64,000 nucleotides of DNA from JANQPA01 sp964548175. GTDB lineage: Bacteria; Bacteroidota; Bacteroidia; Chitinophagales; Saprospiraceae. The notes below the pieces were generated by a model, which did no database searches, had not been told where the DNA came from, and worked only from the letters and a program-made list of their open reading frames with translations. Location of the stretch: the NCBI GenBank assembly GCA_964548175.1, contig CAZJQS010000021.1, positions 10,735 through 74,734 of the forward strand, given 5' to 3'. Shown piece after piece: positions 25,459 to 33,140 of the stretch. A program made the position numbers and the translations under genes. The stretch's first letter is position 1. Every line of letters begins with the position of its first letter.

Positions 25459-26177
25459 TGGATGTTGGTGCTTAGATGTTGGATAGCTTGTCCCGCTGGA
25501 AGCGGGATTGGATGTTGGATGTTAGATAGCTTGTCCCGCTGGAAGTGGGATTGGATAGCCTGTCCCGCTGGAAGTTTTCCCAATACCCACTACCCACTAC
25601 CCAAAAGTGTTTTGCTGAAGAAGAAGGGTTGGCAGTCAGAGACTGCCTTTAACTCTGGCTGGCAGTCAGAGACTGCCGCCAACTTTGTCTTCAACTCTGG
25701 CTGTCCCAATACCCACTACCCAATACCCAATACCCAAAACATGGCTTCGCCGACGAAAAGTCGAGGGACTTTCCGGACACTTAAACCGGTCTAGGAAATC
25801 AGACAGCACTATGTCAGTGTTCTCTGGTATTGATGTCAGCCCTTATTTGGAAGGCTGTTATCAAAAATCATTACAATATGGGATGCAATAACATCGAAAA
25901 ACGCTGTTTTCAGGCTGTTATTGTATCCGTAACCTTGTTGAGCTTATTTTATTTACCCCCAGGCTAGAACGTTGTAAACTAATGTATGGCATTTTTATTT
26001 ACCGCCAAGAGACACTAAAACTTAGCGCCCTTTGCGGTGATGCCATCCCATTATGATTGGGATTAAATTTCAATGTTCTCGCCTACAGCTCAATAAAATA
26101 ATTTCAATTCAGTTGATTTTGTAGAAGCGCTCTAAATCTTTGAAGGGGAACCAATCCCCAATAAGCTCAAATCATCA
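25459..26177. repeat. Non-coding region rich in short tandem and palindromic repeats
   Basis: 719 bases between the UpxY-like gene and rfbA, without a credible gene. It holds two copies and one truncated copy of TCCCGCT-GGA-AGCGGGA (25491-25507, 25534-25550, 25563-25575), separated by GGATGTTGGAT-like tandem units. Two GGCAGTC-AGA-GACTGCC hairpins follow (25631-25647, 25661-25677), then runs of CCAATACCCACTACC-type units. Opposed ACCGC repeat copies lie at 26001-26018 and 26022-26038. I found no full promoter consensus. An untranslated tract this long inside an operon is a natural target for the antitermination protein encoded just before it. Confidence 0.7.
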
Positions 26178-26726
26178 TCATTGTTTCGGCACCCTCCTCA
26201 AAATCTTCGGATCGACCTGCAGGAAGAGGTCGTATCCCAGTTGTTCGAGGGAGATGACGAAATTTTTATCGTTTTTCTGTTCGACCAGTTGTCCTTTCAT
26301 GCCGAACAGGCGGCCGGAAGCGATCTCGACCCAGTCGCCTTTTTGCAGGGGCTGGCGTTCGACGACTTCCATGTTGAGTTTTTCACCCACCACTTGCCGG
26401 AGGATATTGATCTCTTCCTCAGGGATGGAGATCAGGTCTTTGGCGACCCGGACGAATTTGACGACGTCGGGATCTTCCAGCACCGGAACATACTGGTTTT
26501 TTACGATTTTGACAAACACATAGCAGCTGATCAGAGGTAGCTCCAGGTGTTTGATCTTGCTGGTGTAATAGCGGGTCACTTTTTGCAGCGGCAAAAAAGT
26601 ATGGATGCCTTTTTGCTCCAGCCGTTTTTTGACCATTTTTTCCCTTTTGTATCCGGTATAAACGGCGAACCACTTGGCTTCTTCTTCACTGAGGTGATTG
26701 ATTTCGCTAGGTAACTTAGTTGACAT
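26178..26726 (-). CDS. NusG-like antitermination factor, UpxY/RfaH type
   Basis: A 182-aa NusG paralogue that should bind RNA polymerase and let it read through the long operon. The NGN domain begins AKWFAVYTGYKREKMVKKRL (about 17-36) and continues with PLISCYVFVKIVKNQYVPVL. A KOW domain is visible near QKGDWVEIASGRLFGMKGQL (about 127-146). In Bacteroides, UpxY proteins head capsule operons and act only on their own locus. Here the gene follows four genes, and just precedes a 719-nt repeat-rich untranslated tract. The housekeeping nusG is not expected in this setting. Confidence 0.9.
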   Translation of the reverse strand: MSTKLPSEINHLSEEEAKWFAVYTGYKREKMVKKRLEQKGIHTFLPLQKVTRYYTSKIKHLELPLISCYVFVKIVKNQYVPVLEDPDVVKFVRVAKDLISIPEEEINILRQVVGEKLNMEVVERQPLQKGDWVEIASGRLFGMKGQLVEQKNDKNFVISLEQLGYDLFLQVDPKILRRVPKQ

Positions 26727-26763
26727 AGGATTATAATGTTTTGATAGGGGTTTATGGAAAAAA

Positions 26764-28059
26764 TTACAATCGCCAGTACATCATGCCGATGTCTTCTTTT
26801 GGTCTTTCGTAAATGCCTTTAATGTCCAGCAATACGGGTTCTTCCTTCATGATGGATTTGTAGTAGCCAAAATCCAGGTCCCGGTATTCTATATGGCTAA
26901 CGGCCACGATGACGGCGTCGTAATCGTCGGACGGCTGGTCGATCAGTGTCAGTCCGTATTCATGGGCGACTTCATTGGGCGATGCGTAGGGGTCGGTCAC
27001 GTGGACGTTGATGGAGAACTGCATCAATTCGCGGATCAGGTCGGCGACTTTAGAGTTCCGGATGTCCGATACGTTTTCTTTGAAGGTGACGCCCATGACG
27101 AGGATCTTGCTGTTGCCGGGGCTTTTGCCTCTCTGTATGAGGATCTGGGCCAGTTTTTTGGCGATGAAGGACGGCATGCTGTCGTTAATGCGTCTTCCGC
27201 TCAGGATGACCTGGGGGTCATAGCCGATCTGTTTGGATTTATGCAGCAGGTAGTAGGGGTCGACGCTAATGCAGTGGCCGCCTACGAGGCCCGGGTAGAA
27301 TTTGAGGAAGTTCCATTTGGTGCCGGCGGCTTCGAGTACTTCCTGGGTGTCGATGCCGAGTTTGTCGAAAATGATGGACAGCTCGTTCATCAGGGAGATG
27401 TTGAGGTCACGCTGGGTATTTTCGATGACTTTGGCGGCTTCGGCCACTTTGATGGACGGGGCCTTGTGGATGCCTGCGGTGATGACTGTTCCGTATATTT
27501 TAGCAATGTTGTCCACCGCTTCTTCGTCGCAGCCGGAGACGACCTTGACGATGGTTTCCAGGGTGCGGACCTTGTCGCCCGGCACGATGCGCTCGGGGGA
27601 ATAGCCGATCTTGAAATCTTCACAGACTTTAAGGCCGGACAATTTTTCCAGGATCGGCTGGCAGTCTTCTTCGGTGCAACCCGGGTAGACGGTGGATTCG
27701 TAGATGACGTAGTCTCCGCGCTTCAGGTACTGTCCGATGGTCTCGGATGCTTTAAAGACGGGGGTCAGGTTAGGCACTTTGTGTTCGTCCACTGGTGTTG
27801 GGACGGCCACGATATGGAAGTGCGCCTGTTTGAGGTCTTCCGGATTAGAAGTAAAAAGGATGTCTGTATTTTCAAAAGCCCCGTTGTCCAGTTCTTTAGA
27901 AGGATCGATGCCCTTCTTCATCATAGCTACTCTGCTTTCATTGATGTCAAAACCGATGACGCTGAAGTGCCGGGCGAGTTCCAGCGCCAGGGGAAGGCCT
28001 ACATAACCCAGCCCGGTTACGGAGATCTTTTTGTGTTTGTCGAGTAGTTGTTGGTGCAC
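26764..28059 (-). CDS. wbpA: UDP-N-acetylglucosamine 6-dehydrogenase family (WbpA/TviB-like)
   Basis: A 431-aa NAD-dependent nucleotide sugar dehydrogenase that oxidises C6 of a UDP-HexNAc to the uronic acid in two steps. It reads from a GTG at 28059. The N-terminal NAD motif is ISVTGLGYVGLPLALELA. The catalytic cysteine is in GLVGGHCISVDPYYLLHKSK (about 259-278). The ENTQRDLNISLMNELSIIF helix and C-terminal VTDPYASPNEV are as in TviB and WbpA. It lies 38 nt from the WbpE homologue and gives the first step of the proposed 2,3-diamino uronic acid pathway. UDP-GlcNAc as substrate is inferred. Confidence 0.9.
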   Translation of the reverse strand: MHQQLLDKHKKISVTGLGYVGLPLALELARHFSVIGFDINESRVAMMKKGIDPSKELDNGAFENTDILFTSNPEDLKQAHFHIVAVPTPVDEHKVPNLTPVFKASETIGQYLKRGDYVIYESTVYPGCTEEDCQPILEKLSGLKVCEDFKIGYSPERIVPGDKVRTLETIVKVVSGCDEEAVDNIAKIYGTVITAGIHKAPSIKVAEAAKVIENTQRDLNISLMNELSIIFDKLGIDTQEVLEAAGTKWNFLKFYPGLVGGHCISVDPYYLLHKSKQIGYDPQVILSGRRINDSMPSFIAKKLAQILIQRGKSPGNSKILVMGVTFKENVSDIRNSKVADLIRELMQFSINVHVTDPYASPNEVAHEYGLTLIDQPSDDYDAVIVAVSHIEYRDLDFGYYKSIMKEEPVLLDIKGIYERPKEDIGMMYWRL

Positions 28060-28096
28060 GTTAGTGGTTTTTAGTTGTTAGTTGGTTGATGGTTGT

Positions 28097-29224
28097 TTAT
28101 TTAAAAAAAGCTTTCACGTTATCGGCGATATAGTTCAGCATTTCATCGGTCAGTTCGGTATGCATAGGCAGTGAGATGACGTTTTTGCACAATTCGTCAG
28201 TCACCGGCAGTTTATCGATCCCGTTAGCGTAAGATTTGAAGGCTTCCTGTTCATAAAGGGGGACGGGGTAATAGATCATAGAAGGGATGCCTTTTTCCTG
28301 CAGGTAATTCTGAAGGCTGTTTCTGTTGCCGTCGAGGACTTGCAATGTATATTGGTGAAAGACGTGGGTGGAGAAGGGACTTCTCACGGGGGTTTTCAAT
28401 TGAGGCGTATCGGCGAAAGCCTGGTCGTAGAAGTCGGCCGCTTTGCGGCGGGCGGCGGCGAATTCATCCAGGTGGCTCAGTTTGATGTTCAGGATGGCGG
28501 CCTGGATAGAATCCAGTCGGGAGTTAACGCCTACGTACTTGTGGTAGTAGCGTTTGTTTTGGCCATGGTTGGCCACCATTCTGAGCATATTGGCCAGCTC
28601 GTCATTATTGGTGTAAATGGCTCCTCCGTCCCCGAAGGCGCCCAGGTTTTTAGATGGATAGAAGGAGGTGCATCCGATGTCACCGATCGTTCCTGTTTTT
28701 TGCATATGGCCGTCACTAAACTTGTAATCTGCACCGATTGCTTGTGCATTATCTTCTACGACAAAAAGCTCGTGTTGTTTCGCCAATTGCAGGATAGGTT
28801 CAAAATCGCAGCTTTGCCCGAAGAGGTTGACGGGAACGATGGCTTTGGTGCTGGGGGTAATGGCTTTTTCGATGATTTCTGCTGTGATATTAAAGGTATC
28901 GGGGTCGACGTCCACCATTACCGGTTTGAGGTGGAGCAGGGCGATGACTTCGGCGGTGGATACGTAGGTGAAGGCGGGGACGATCACTTCATCGCCGGGT
29001 TTCAGGCCGAGGGCCATAAAGGCGATCTGCAGGGCGTCGGTGCCGTTGGCGCAGGGGATGACGTGTTTGGCGTCCAGGTATTTTTCCATGGAGGCCTGGA
29101 ATGCTTTTACGGCCGGCCCGTTGATGTAGGCAGTGGAGTTTAGAACGTCGATAACGGCTTGCTGGATCTCTTCTTCATATCGTTGATACTGGGTTTTCAG
29201 ATCAACCATCTGTATATTTTGCAT
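28097..29224 (-). CDS. wbpE: PLP sugar aminotransferase, WbpE-like (DegT/DnrJ/EryC1)
   Basis: A 375-aa aminotransferase predicted to put an amino group at C3 of the UDP-3-keto uronic acid with glutamate as donor. The start MQNIQMVDLKTQYQRYEEEI and the segment ALQIAFMALGLKPGDEVIVPAFTY are typical of WbpE and DegT proteins. The PLP lysine lies in CTSFYPSKNLGAFGDGG (about 183-199). The product of the reaction, 2-oxoglutarate, is the oxidant used by WbpB, which couples the two enzymes. The neighbouring lhgO gene ends 4 nt upstream. Other DegT specificities are possible, but the surrounding wbp set favours this one. Confidence 0.88.
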   Translation of the reverse strand: MQNIQMVDLKTQYQRYEEEIQQAVIDVLNSTAYINGPAVKAFQASMEKYLDAKHVIPCANGTDALQIAFMALGLKPGDEVIVPAFTYVSTAEVIALLHLKPVMVDVDPDTFNITAEIIEKAITPSTKAIVPVNLFGQSCDFEPILQLAKQHELFVVEDNAQAIGADYKFSDGHMQKTGTIGDIGCTSFYPSKNLGAFGDGGAIYTNNDELANMLRMVANHGQNKRYYHKYVGVNSRLDSIQAAILNIKLSHLDEFAAARRKAADFYDQAFADTPQLKTPVRSPFSTHVFHQYTLQVLDGNRNSLQNYLQEKGIPSMIYYPVPLYEQEAFKSYANGIDKLPVTDELCKNVISLPMHTELTDEMLNYIADNVKAFFK

Positions 29225-29228
29225 TGAT

Positions 29229-30455
29229 TTACGTTTTTATTTGCTTTTTGATGTATTCTTTTATGTGTTGCTGGGCTTTTTCGGCTATGGTCAGTCCGAT
29301 CGACAGCGAAGAGGTAGCTGCGGGGGAAGGCGCATTACAGATATTGATGACTCGTTTTCGTTCGAGTATGAGGTAGTCATCGATGAGTTCGCCTTCCGGT
29401 CCGAGGGCCATGGCTCTGACGCCGGCGCCGCCGCGCTGCAGGTCATTCATGCCGACTTCGGGGATGAGGTGTTGCAGGGCGGTGACGAAGGCGCGTTTGG
29501 AATAGGAGCGGTAGAGTTCGTCCAGGCCTTGTCGCCAGTATTTGAGGGCGAGTTTTTGGAAGCCGCGGTAGGCGAGGGTTTCGGCCAGTTCTCGCCAGTT
29601 GATGTCCCAGCGGCTGTATCCTTCACGGCTGAAAGCCAGGACGGCGTTGGGGCCGGCTTCTATGCCGCCCTTGATCATGCGGGTATAGTGCACGCCCAGG
29701 AAGGGGAAATTCGGATTAGGCACTGGATAGATCAGGTTGTTGACGAGGTGGTGTTTATCAGGGGTCAGTTCGTAATATTCACCGCGGAAGGGAACGATCT
29801 TGATCTTAAAGTCCGGCATGGTCATTTTTGCGATGCGATCGGAATACAAGCCGGCGCATCCGATGACGAGCCCGGCTTTGACGTCCTGCTGGTTAGTTTG
29901 GACAATGGCTTCATTATCCATTACTGTAATACCGAGGACTTTATGGCCCAGGAGCATGTGATGCCCCCTGGCCCTGATCAGCGCTTCGTATTTCCGGGCC
30001 ACTTCGCCGTAGTCGACAATGCCGGACTGGGGGACAAAGATGGAGCTGACGGCTTCGACGTGGGGCTCTATTTCGTGGGTTTCGGCCCTGGAAATTTGCC
30101 GGATGCCTTCCAGACCGTTGGCCAGGCCGTGGGTCAGTATCTTGTTCAAAGCAGGAAGTTCTTCATTACGGGTGGCGACGATGACCTTGCCGGTGATCTC
30201 GTAGGGAATGTCATGCTGTCGGCAGAAATCGAGCAGCAGATGGTATCCGCGGCGGCAGTTAAGGGCTTTGAGGCTGCCCGGTTTGTAATAGATGCCCGAG
30301 TGGATGACGCCGCTGTTGTGCCCGGTCTGGTGGCGGGCTACGCTGGTTTCTTTATCGATCACGGCGATGCGCATATCCGGCTGAAGTTCGCTCAGCTGGT
30401 AGGCGGCCGCCAGACCTACGATTCCTGCTCCGATGATGCAAATGTCTACTTCCAT
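29229..30455 (-). CDS. lhgO: L-2-hydroxyglutarate oxidase, FAD-dependent
   Basis: A 408-aa DAO-family flavoprotein that oxidises L-2-hydroxyglutarate to 2-oxoglutarate, feeding electrons to the respiratory chain. I chose the ATG at 30455, 2 nt after the upstream stop, over a GTG six codons earlier. The dinucleotide-binding loop is VDICIIGAGIVGLAAAYQL; further family markers are HQTGHNSGVIHSGIYYKPGSLKA (about 41-63 in two halves), PNFPFLGVHYTR and AGVRAMALGPEGELIDDY. Sitting directly before wbpE is unusual for lhgO and suggests it recycles the 2-hydroxyglutarate that WbpB-type enzymes release. Stereochemistry of that product is the open point. Confidence 0.87.
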   Translation of the reverse strand: MEVDICIIGAGIVGLAAAYQLSELQPDMRIAVIDKETSVARHQTGHNSGVIHSGIYYKPGSLKALNCRRGYHLLLDFCRQHDIPYEITGKVIVATRNEELPALNKILTHGLANGLEGIRQISRAETHEIEPHVEAVSSIFVPQSGIVDYGEVARKYEALIRARGHHMLLGHKVLGITVMDNEAIVQTNQQDVKAGLVIGCAGLYSDRIAKMTMPDFKIKIVPFRGEYYELTPDKHHLVNNLIYPVPNPNFPFLGVHYTRMIKGGIEAGPNAVLAFSREGYSRWDINWRELAETLAYRGFQKLALKYWRQGLDELYRSYSKRAFVTALQHLIPEVGMNDLQRGGAGVRAMALGPEGELIDDYLILERKRVINICNAPSPAATSSLSIGLTIAEKAQQHIKEYIKKQIKT

Positions 30456-30457
30456 GA

Positions 30458-30991
30458 TTATGCTTTTGACCACAGCAGCAAGGGCTCCGGATCGAACATG
30501 GTTTTGTCGAGTTTATCGAATTCCTCCTTGCTGTAGATCAGGTATCTTATTTTTCGGTTGATCATATCCTCTGCTTTGCTGATCAGATTGAGCAAATATT
30601 CCCGGTCGACGTTCCCAATGAAGATCAGGTCGATGATGGAACTGTCGATGCCCCGGGAAAAATCCCCAATGACCAGCACTTTTTCAATATCCCCAAGCCG
30701 ATGGATCACATTGTCGATGATGCGATCCAGGCCGACGTGTTTCAGGATGATGTTGTGTAATTCGTTGAAGAGGGGATGATTGGTATTCGCCTGGAAGATT
30801 TTTTTATTGCCGCTCAGCTGCGAAGTAAGCATGCCTGCTTTTTCTAACCTGTTCAATTCAACCCGAATGGCATTGGAAGAATCACCAAATTCGCTTTCCA
30901 GACTGCGTAGATAAGCCGTAGTGCTGCTGTTGAGAAAAAATTTCAGCAGCAGCTTAATTCTAGTTTTTGAGGATATGATTGCTTCTATCAT
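30458..30991 (-). CDS. Winged-helix regulator with nucleotidyltransferase-like C-terminal domain
   Basis: A 177-aa protein starting at the ATG at 30991 (MIEAIISSKTRIKLLLKFF); the frame opens 7 codons earlier from a TTG inside a palindrome. Residues 8-75 form an ArsR/MarR-like winged helix, with AIRVELNRLEKAGML as the recognition region. Residues about 95-165 read LGDIEKVLVIGDFSRGIDSSIIDLIFIG, which resembles the minimal nucleotidyltransferase GDxS...D fold found in MNT-like regulators. It is the first gene of the polysaccharide operon, 2 nt before lhgO. It is likely a local transcription regulator, but its ligand is unknown. Confidence 0.75.
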   Translation of the reverse strand: MIEAIISSKTRIKLLLKFFLNSSTTAYLRSLESEFGDSSNAIRVELNRLEKAGMLTSQLSGNKKIFQANTNHPLFNELHNIILKHVGLDRIIDNVIHRLGDIEKVLVIGDFSRGIDSSIIDLIFIGNVDREYLLNLISKAEDMINRKIRYLIYSKEEFDKLDKTMFDPEPLLLWSKA

Positions 30992-31012
30992 TTGAGTAAG
31001 AAAATTACTCAA
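30992..31012. promoter_or_regulatory. Perfect palindrome touching the regulator start codon
   Basis: Arms TTGAGTAA (30992-30999) and TTACTCAA (31005-31012) with a 5-nt centre sit immediately upstream of the ATG of the winged-helix gene. It could be the operator of that regulator or an RNA hairpin covering its ribosome site. A related half-pattern GAGTA-AG-TACTC occurs at about 63843-63854 upstream of the protease gene. Confidence 0.6.
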
Positions 31013-31045
31013 TGTTTTATTTTTGGTTTAACCTATTTCATTCCT

Positions 31046-31063
31046 GCAGTAAATGCTTACTGC
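31046..31063. promoter_or_regulatory. Hairpin in the leader of the polysaccharide operon
   Basis: GCAGTAA (31046-31052), loop ATGC, TTACTGC (31057-31063): a perfect 7-bp stem located between the predicted start of transcription and the first gene. It has no U-run, so a pause site or binding site is as likely as a terminator. Confidence 0.45.
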
Positions 31064-31119
31064 TGTCAGACTCAGGCTTTTAGCTCTTTTTGCCTCTAAA
31101 TCGGCTGTTTCAAGCCTCT

Positions 31120-31150
31120 CAAAGGTAAAATTCATCTATTTAAATGCAAA
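31120..31150 (-). promoter_or_regulatory. Bacteroidota-type promoter of the polysaccharide operon
   Basis: On the minus strand TTTG (31150-31147), 19 nt, TACCTTTG (31127-31120) matches the Bacteroidota sigma-ABfr consensus TTTG-N19-TAnnTTTG exactly. Transcription would start near 31113, giving a leader of about 120 nt before the ATG at 30991, with two inverted repeats in it. Confidence 0.75.
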
Positions 31151-31188
31151 ACTTTTCACCAAGATTGACAAAAAAAATTACCTTTTCC

Positions 31189-31800
31189 CATCGGGCGCAA
31201 GCCCGATCCCCCCCCAAGCCGCTCCGCGGCGGCACACAATTCCATCGAGCGCAAGCCCGATGCATCCCCGAAAACCACACGAACACATCCCCCCAAGCCG
31301 CTCCGCGGCGGCACACAATTCCATCGAGCGCAAGCCCGATGCANNNNNNNNNNNNNNNNNNNNNNNNNNNNNNNNNNNNNNNNNNNNNNNNNNNNNNNNN
31401 NNNNNNNNNNNNNNNNNNNNNNNNNNNNNNNNNNNNNNNNNNNATTCCATCGAACGCAAGCACGATGCTCCCCAAAAATCAAAAAACTACACCCCCCCAA
31501 GCCGCTCCGCGGCGGCATACAATTCCATCGGGCGCAAGCTCGATGCTTCCACACCAAAATTCCATCGTGCGCAAGCACGATGCTCCCACGCCAAAATTCC
31601 ATCGTGCGCAAGCACGATACTCCCGCACCACACAATTCCATCGAACGCAAGCACGATGCTCCCCAAAAATCAAAAAACTACACCCCCCCCAGCCGCTCCG
31701 CGGCGGCATACAATTCCATCGGGCGCAAGCTCGATGCTTCCATGCTACAATTCCATCGTGCGCAAGCACGATGCTTCCATGCCCGAGCGCAAGCACGATG
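31189..31800. repeat. Array of GCAA-tetraloop hairpin repeats interrupted by an assembly gap
   Basis: At least eleven copies of a 20-nt unit of form CATCGnnC-GCAA-GnnCGATG occur, e.g. a perfect palindrome at 31563-31582 and another at 31754-31773. Others begin at 31189, 31243, 31322, 31448, 31526, 31600, 31639, 31717 and 31784 (partial). Between them lie four copies of GCCGC-TCC-GCGGC (31218, 31297, 31501, 31692). A stretch of about 109 nt is duplicated with a period of about 190 nt (31444 and 31634). Several frames stay open across it, but these reflect the repeat. The array lies between a T9SS gene and the polysaccharide promoter. Confidence 0.85.
31344..31443. other. Assembly gap of 100 N
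   Basis: Exactly 100 consecutive N inside the hairpin array, a conventional placeholder for a scaffold join of unknown size. Repeat collapse is the likely cause, so the copy number is a minimum. Confidence 0.97.
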
Positions 31801-31857
31801 CTGTTCATTTCGACTGACAATAGTCTCGGGCGTCCCGCTGATGAAGTCTATGCTACG

Positions 31858-32979
31858 CTACCGCTTAAAAAACCGCTTACTCACCCTACCCTTTGCCGTT
31901 TCCACCACCAACACATAGCCCCCCTTATTCAACCGACTAACATCCAGCCGATGGATACCGGCCGGCTCGGAGAGCCGCCGCTCCCATACCCGCAATCCAC
32001 TAAGATTAGTAATGTACAAGCGGACAGAAGAAGAGACCAGCCCGCTCAAATCCACCAGCAAAGAAACTTCCGCCAGGGTAGGGAATACCCTTACCTGTTC
32101 TAAAGGACGATAATCAACGGCAATAACATCGGAATATTCAAAAGTCCCATCCCGGTCGACTTGCTTCAGGCGGTAATAATTGGTTCCCGCGGCAGGAAAA
32201 GCATCCAGCACCTCATAAACGGTGCTGGACAGGCTGTTGCCCTGAGCTTTACGCTGCGTAATGGCTTCAAAACCACTAAGATCAGTGCGACGCTCCACCA
32301 CAAAATGATCGCTGTTTTGCTCGGAAGCCGTGACCCACGACAGCCAGATGCCCTCCTCGCCTGCCGTTCCTGTCCACTCCGTCAGCTCCACCGGTAAAAG
32401 GGCGGAACCCAAAATGGTTACATTGTCAATGCGCATACTGGCTGCCAGGGCCGCCGGGTCCTGTCCATAGGGATATATTCTAAAAGAGATCGTGCCTCCG
32501 CCGGAGGTTTTAGCGTTAAGGTTATAAGAAAAGGTGCTGCAGGAGCCCGTCGGATTGCTGCCCTGCCCCAGGTATTGATTACTCGACCTAAAGCCGTCGG
32601 TGCTGTAATAGACCTGGAAGGCCCTCGCTCCGCTGGAAGAAGAAATGTTAGATCGGAAGAAAAAACCCGATACCGACAGGTCGTATCCTGCATTGGCGGT
32701 GGCCTCAAATTCCAGAAAATGGCTACTGCTAAGATTACCCGTCGGCCAGAAATTGGTTGACCAGGTTTCGACGCCCGAACAGGCATCCGGGCTGCCGTTG
32801 TTGTTACCGCCGCTGATACTCGCAACAGCCCTTCGCAATTTCCACGACTTAGAAGACGCCTCGATCGGCGTGGAAGGCACCGCACTTGTTATGTTCTCAA
32901 ACGTCCATTGGGCTAAACTCTGAGCCCTTAACCCAGTCCACATAAAGACCAGGAAAAAGAGAAGCCATATCTTTTTCAT
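31858..32979 (-). CDS. Secreted protein with type IX secretion C-terminal sorting domain
   Basis: A 373-aa protein with signal peptide MKKIWLLFFLVFMWTGLRAQ, exported to the periplasm and then across the outer membrane. Residues about 22-190 form a beta-rich domain (LAQWTFENITSAVPSTPI ... RIDNVTILGS) seen in many extracellular Bacteroidota proteins. A second beta-sandwich begins LPVELTEWTGTAGEEGIWLSW, followed by HFVVERRTD and NYYRLKQVDRDG. The last 75 residues resemble the T9SS sorting domain (VFPTLAEVSLLVDL to GGYVLVVETAKGRVSKRFFKR). No catalytic motif is recognised; it may be a surface binding protein. Confidence 0.82.
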   Translation of the reverse strand: MKKIWLLFFLVFMWTGLRAQSLAQWTFENITSAVPSTPIEASSKSWKLRRAVASISGGNNNGSPDACSGVETWSTNFWPTGNLSSSHFLEFEATANAGYDLSVSGFFFRSNISSSSGARAFQVYYSTDGFRSSNQYLGQGSNPTGSCSTFSYNLNAKTSGGGTISFRIYPYGQDPAALAASMRIDNVTILGSALLPVELTEWTGTAGEEGIWLSWVTASEQNSDHFVVERRTDLSGFEAITQRKAQGNSLSSTVYEVLDAFPAAGTNYYRLKQVDRDGTFEYSDVIAVDYRPLEQVRVFPTLAEVSLLVDLSGLVSSSVRLYITNLSGLRVWERRLSEPAGIHRLDVSRLNKGGYVLVVETAKGRVSKRFFKR

Positions 32980-33028
32980 GTTGGTTTCGGAGTTTCCGGT
33001 TGAGTAGCTGGATGGATATTTGCTTCCT

Positions 33029-33060
33029 TAAATGTAAATGCTTTGTTGGGGAAAATCAAA
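33029..33060 (-). promoter_or_regulatory. Candidate promoter of the T9SS protein gene
   Basis: On the minus strand TTTG (33060-33057), 20 nt, TACATTTA (33036-33029) matches the Bacteroidota consensus with one mismatch in the -7 element. It lies about 50 nt upstream of the ATG. Confidence 0.45.
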
Positions 33061-33095
33061 TTTAGGAGGTGGAAAAAACGGGAAAGACGGTACCT

Positions 33096-33131
33096 TATTA
33101 TGGATTTGGAGCAGGCTCCAAATCCATAATA
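33096..33131. terminator. Terminator hairpin after metH
   Basis: A perfect 17-bp stem with an AG loop (33096-33112 with 33115-33131, containing GGATTTGGAGC) ends 9 nt past the metH stop codon. There is no long U-run on the minus strand, but position and strength fit a terminator. Confidence 0.75.
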
Positions 33132-33140
33132 TTCAGCTAT

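Noticed and set aside
26893..28047. Long plus-strand open frame of 384 codons
   Set aside because: It is antisense to the full WbpA/TviB-type dehydrogenase, has a valine-, glycine- and aspartate-rich composition and no recognisable domain.
29241..30536. Long plus-strand open frame of 431 codons
   Set aside because: It mirrors lhgO on the opposite strand and has no start context or family motif.
31189..31800. CRISPR array
   Set aside because: Repeat units are palindromic 20-mers with irregular, repeated spacing sequences rather than unique spacers, and no cas genes are near.
31053..32103. Open frames crossing the hairpin array
   Set aside because: They arise from repeat units without stop codons and include the N gap; peptides are only repeats of the same short string.
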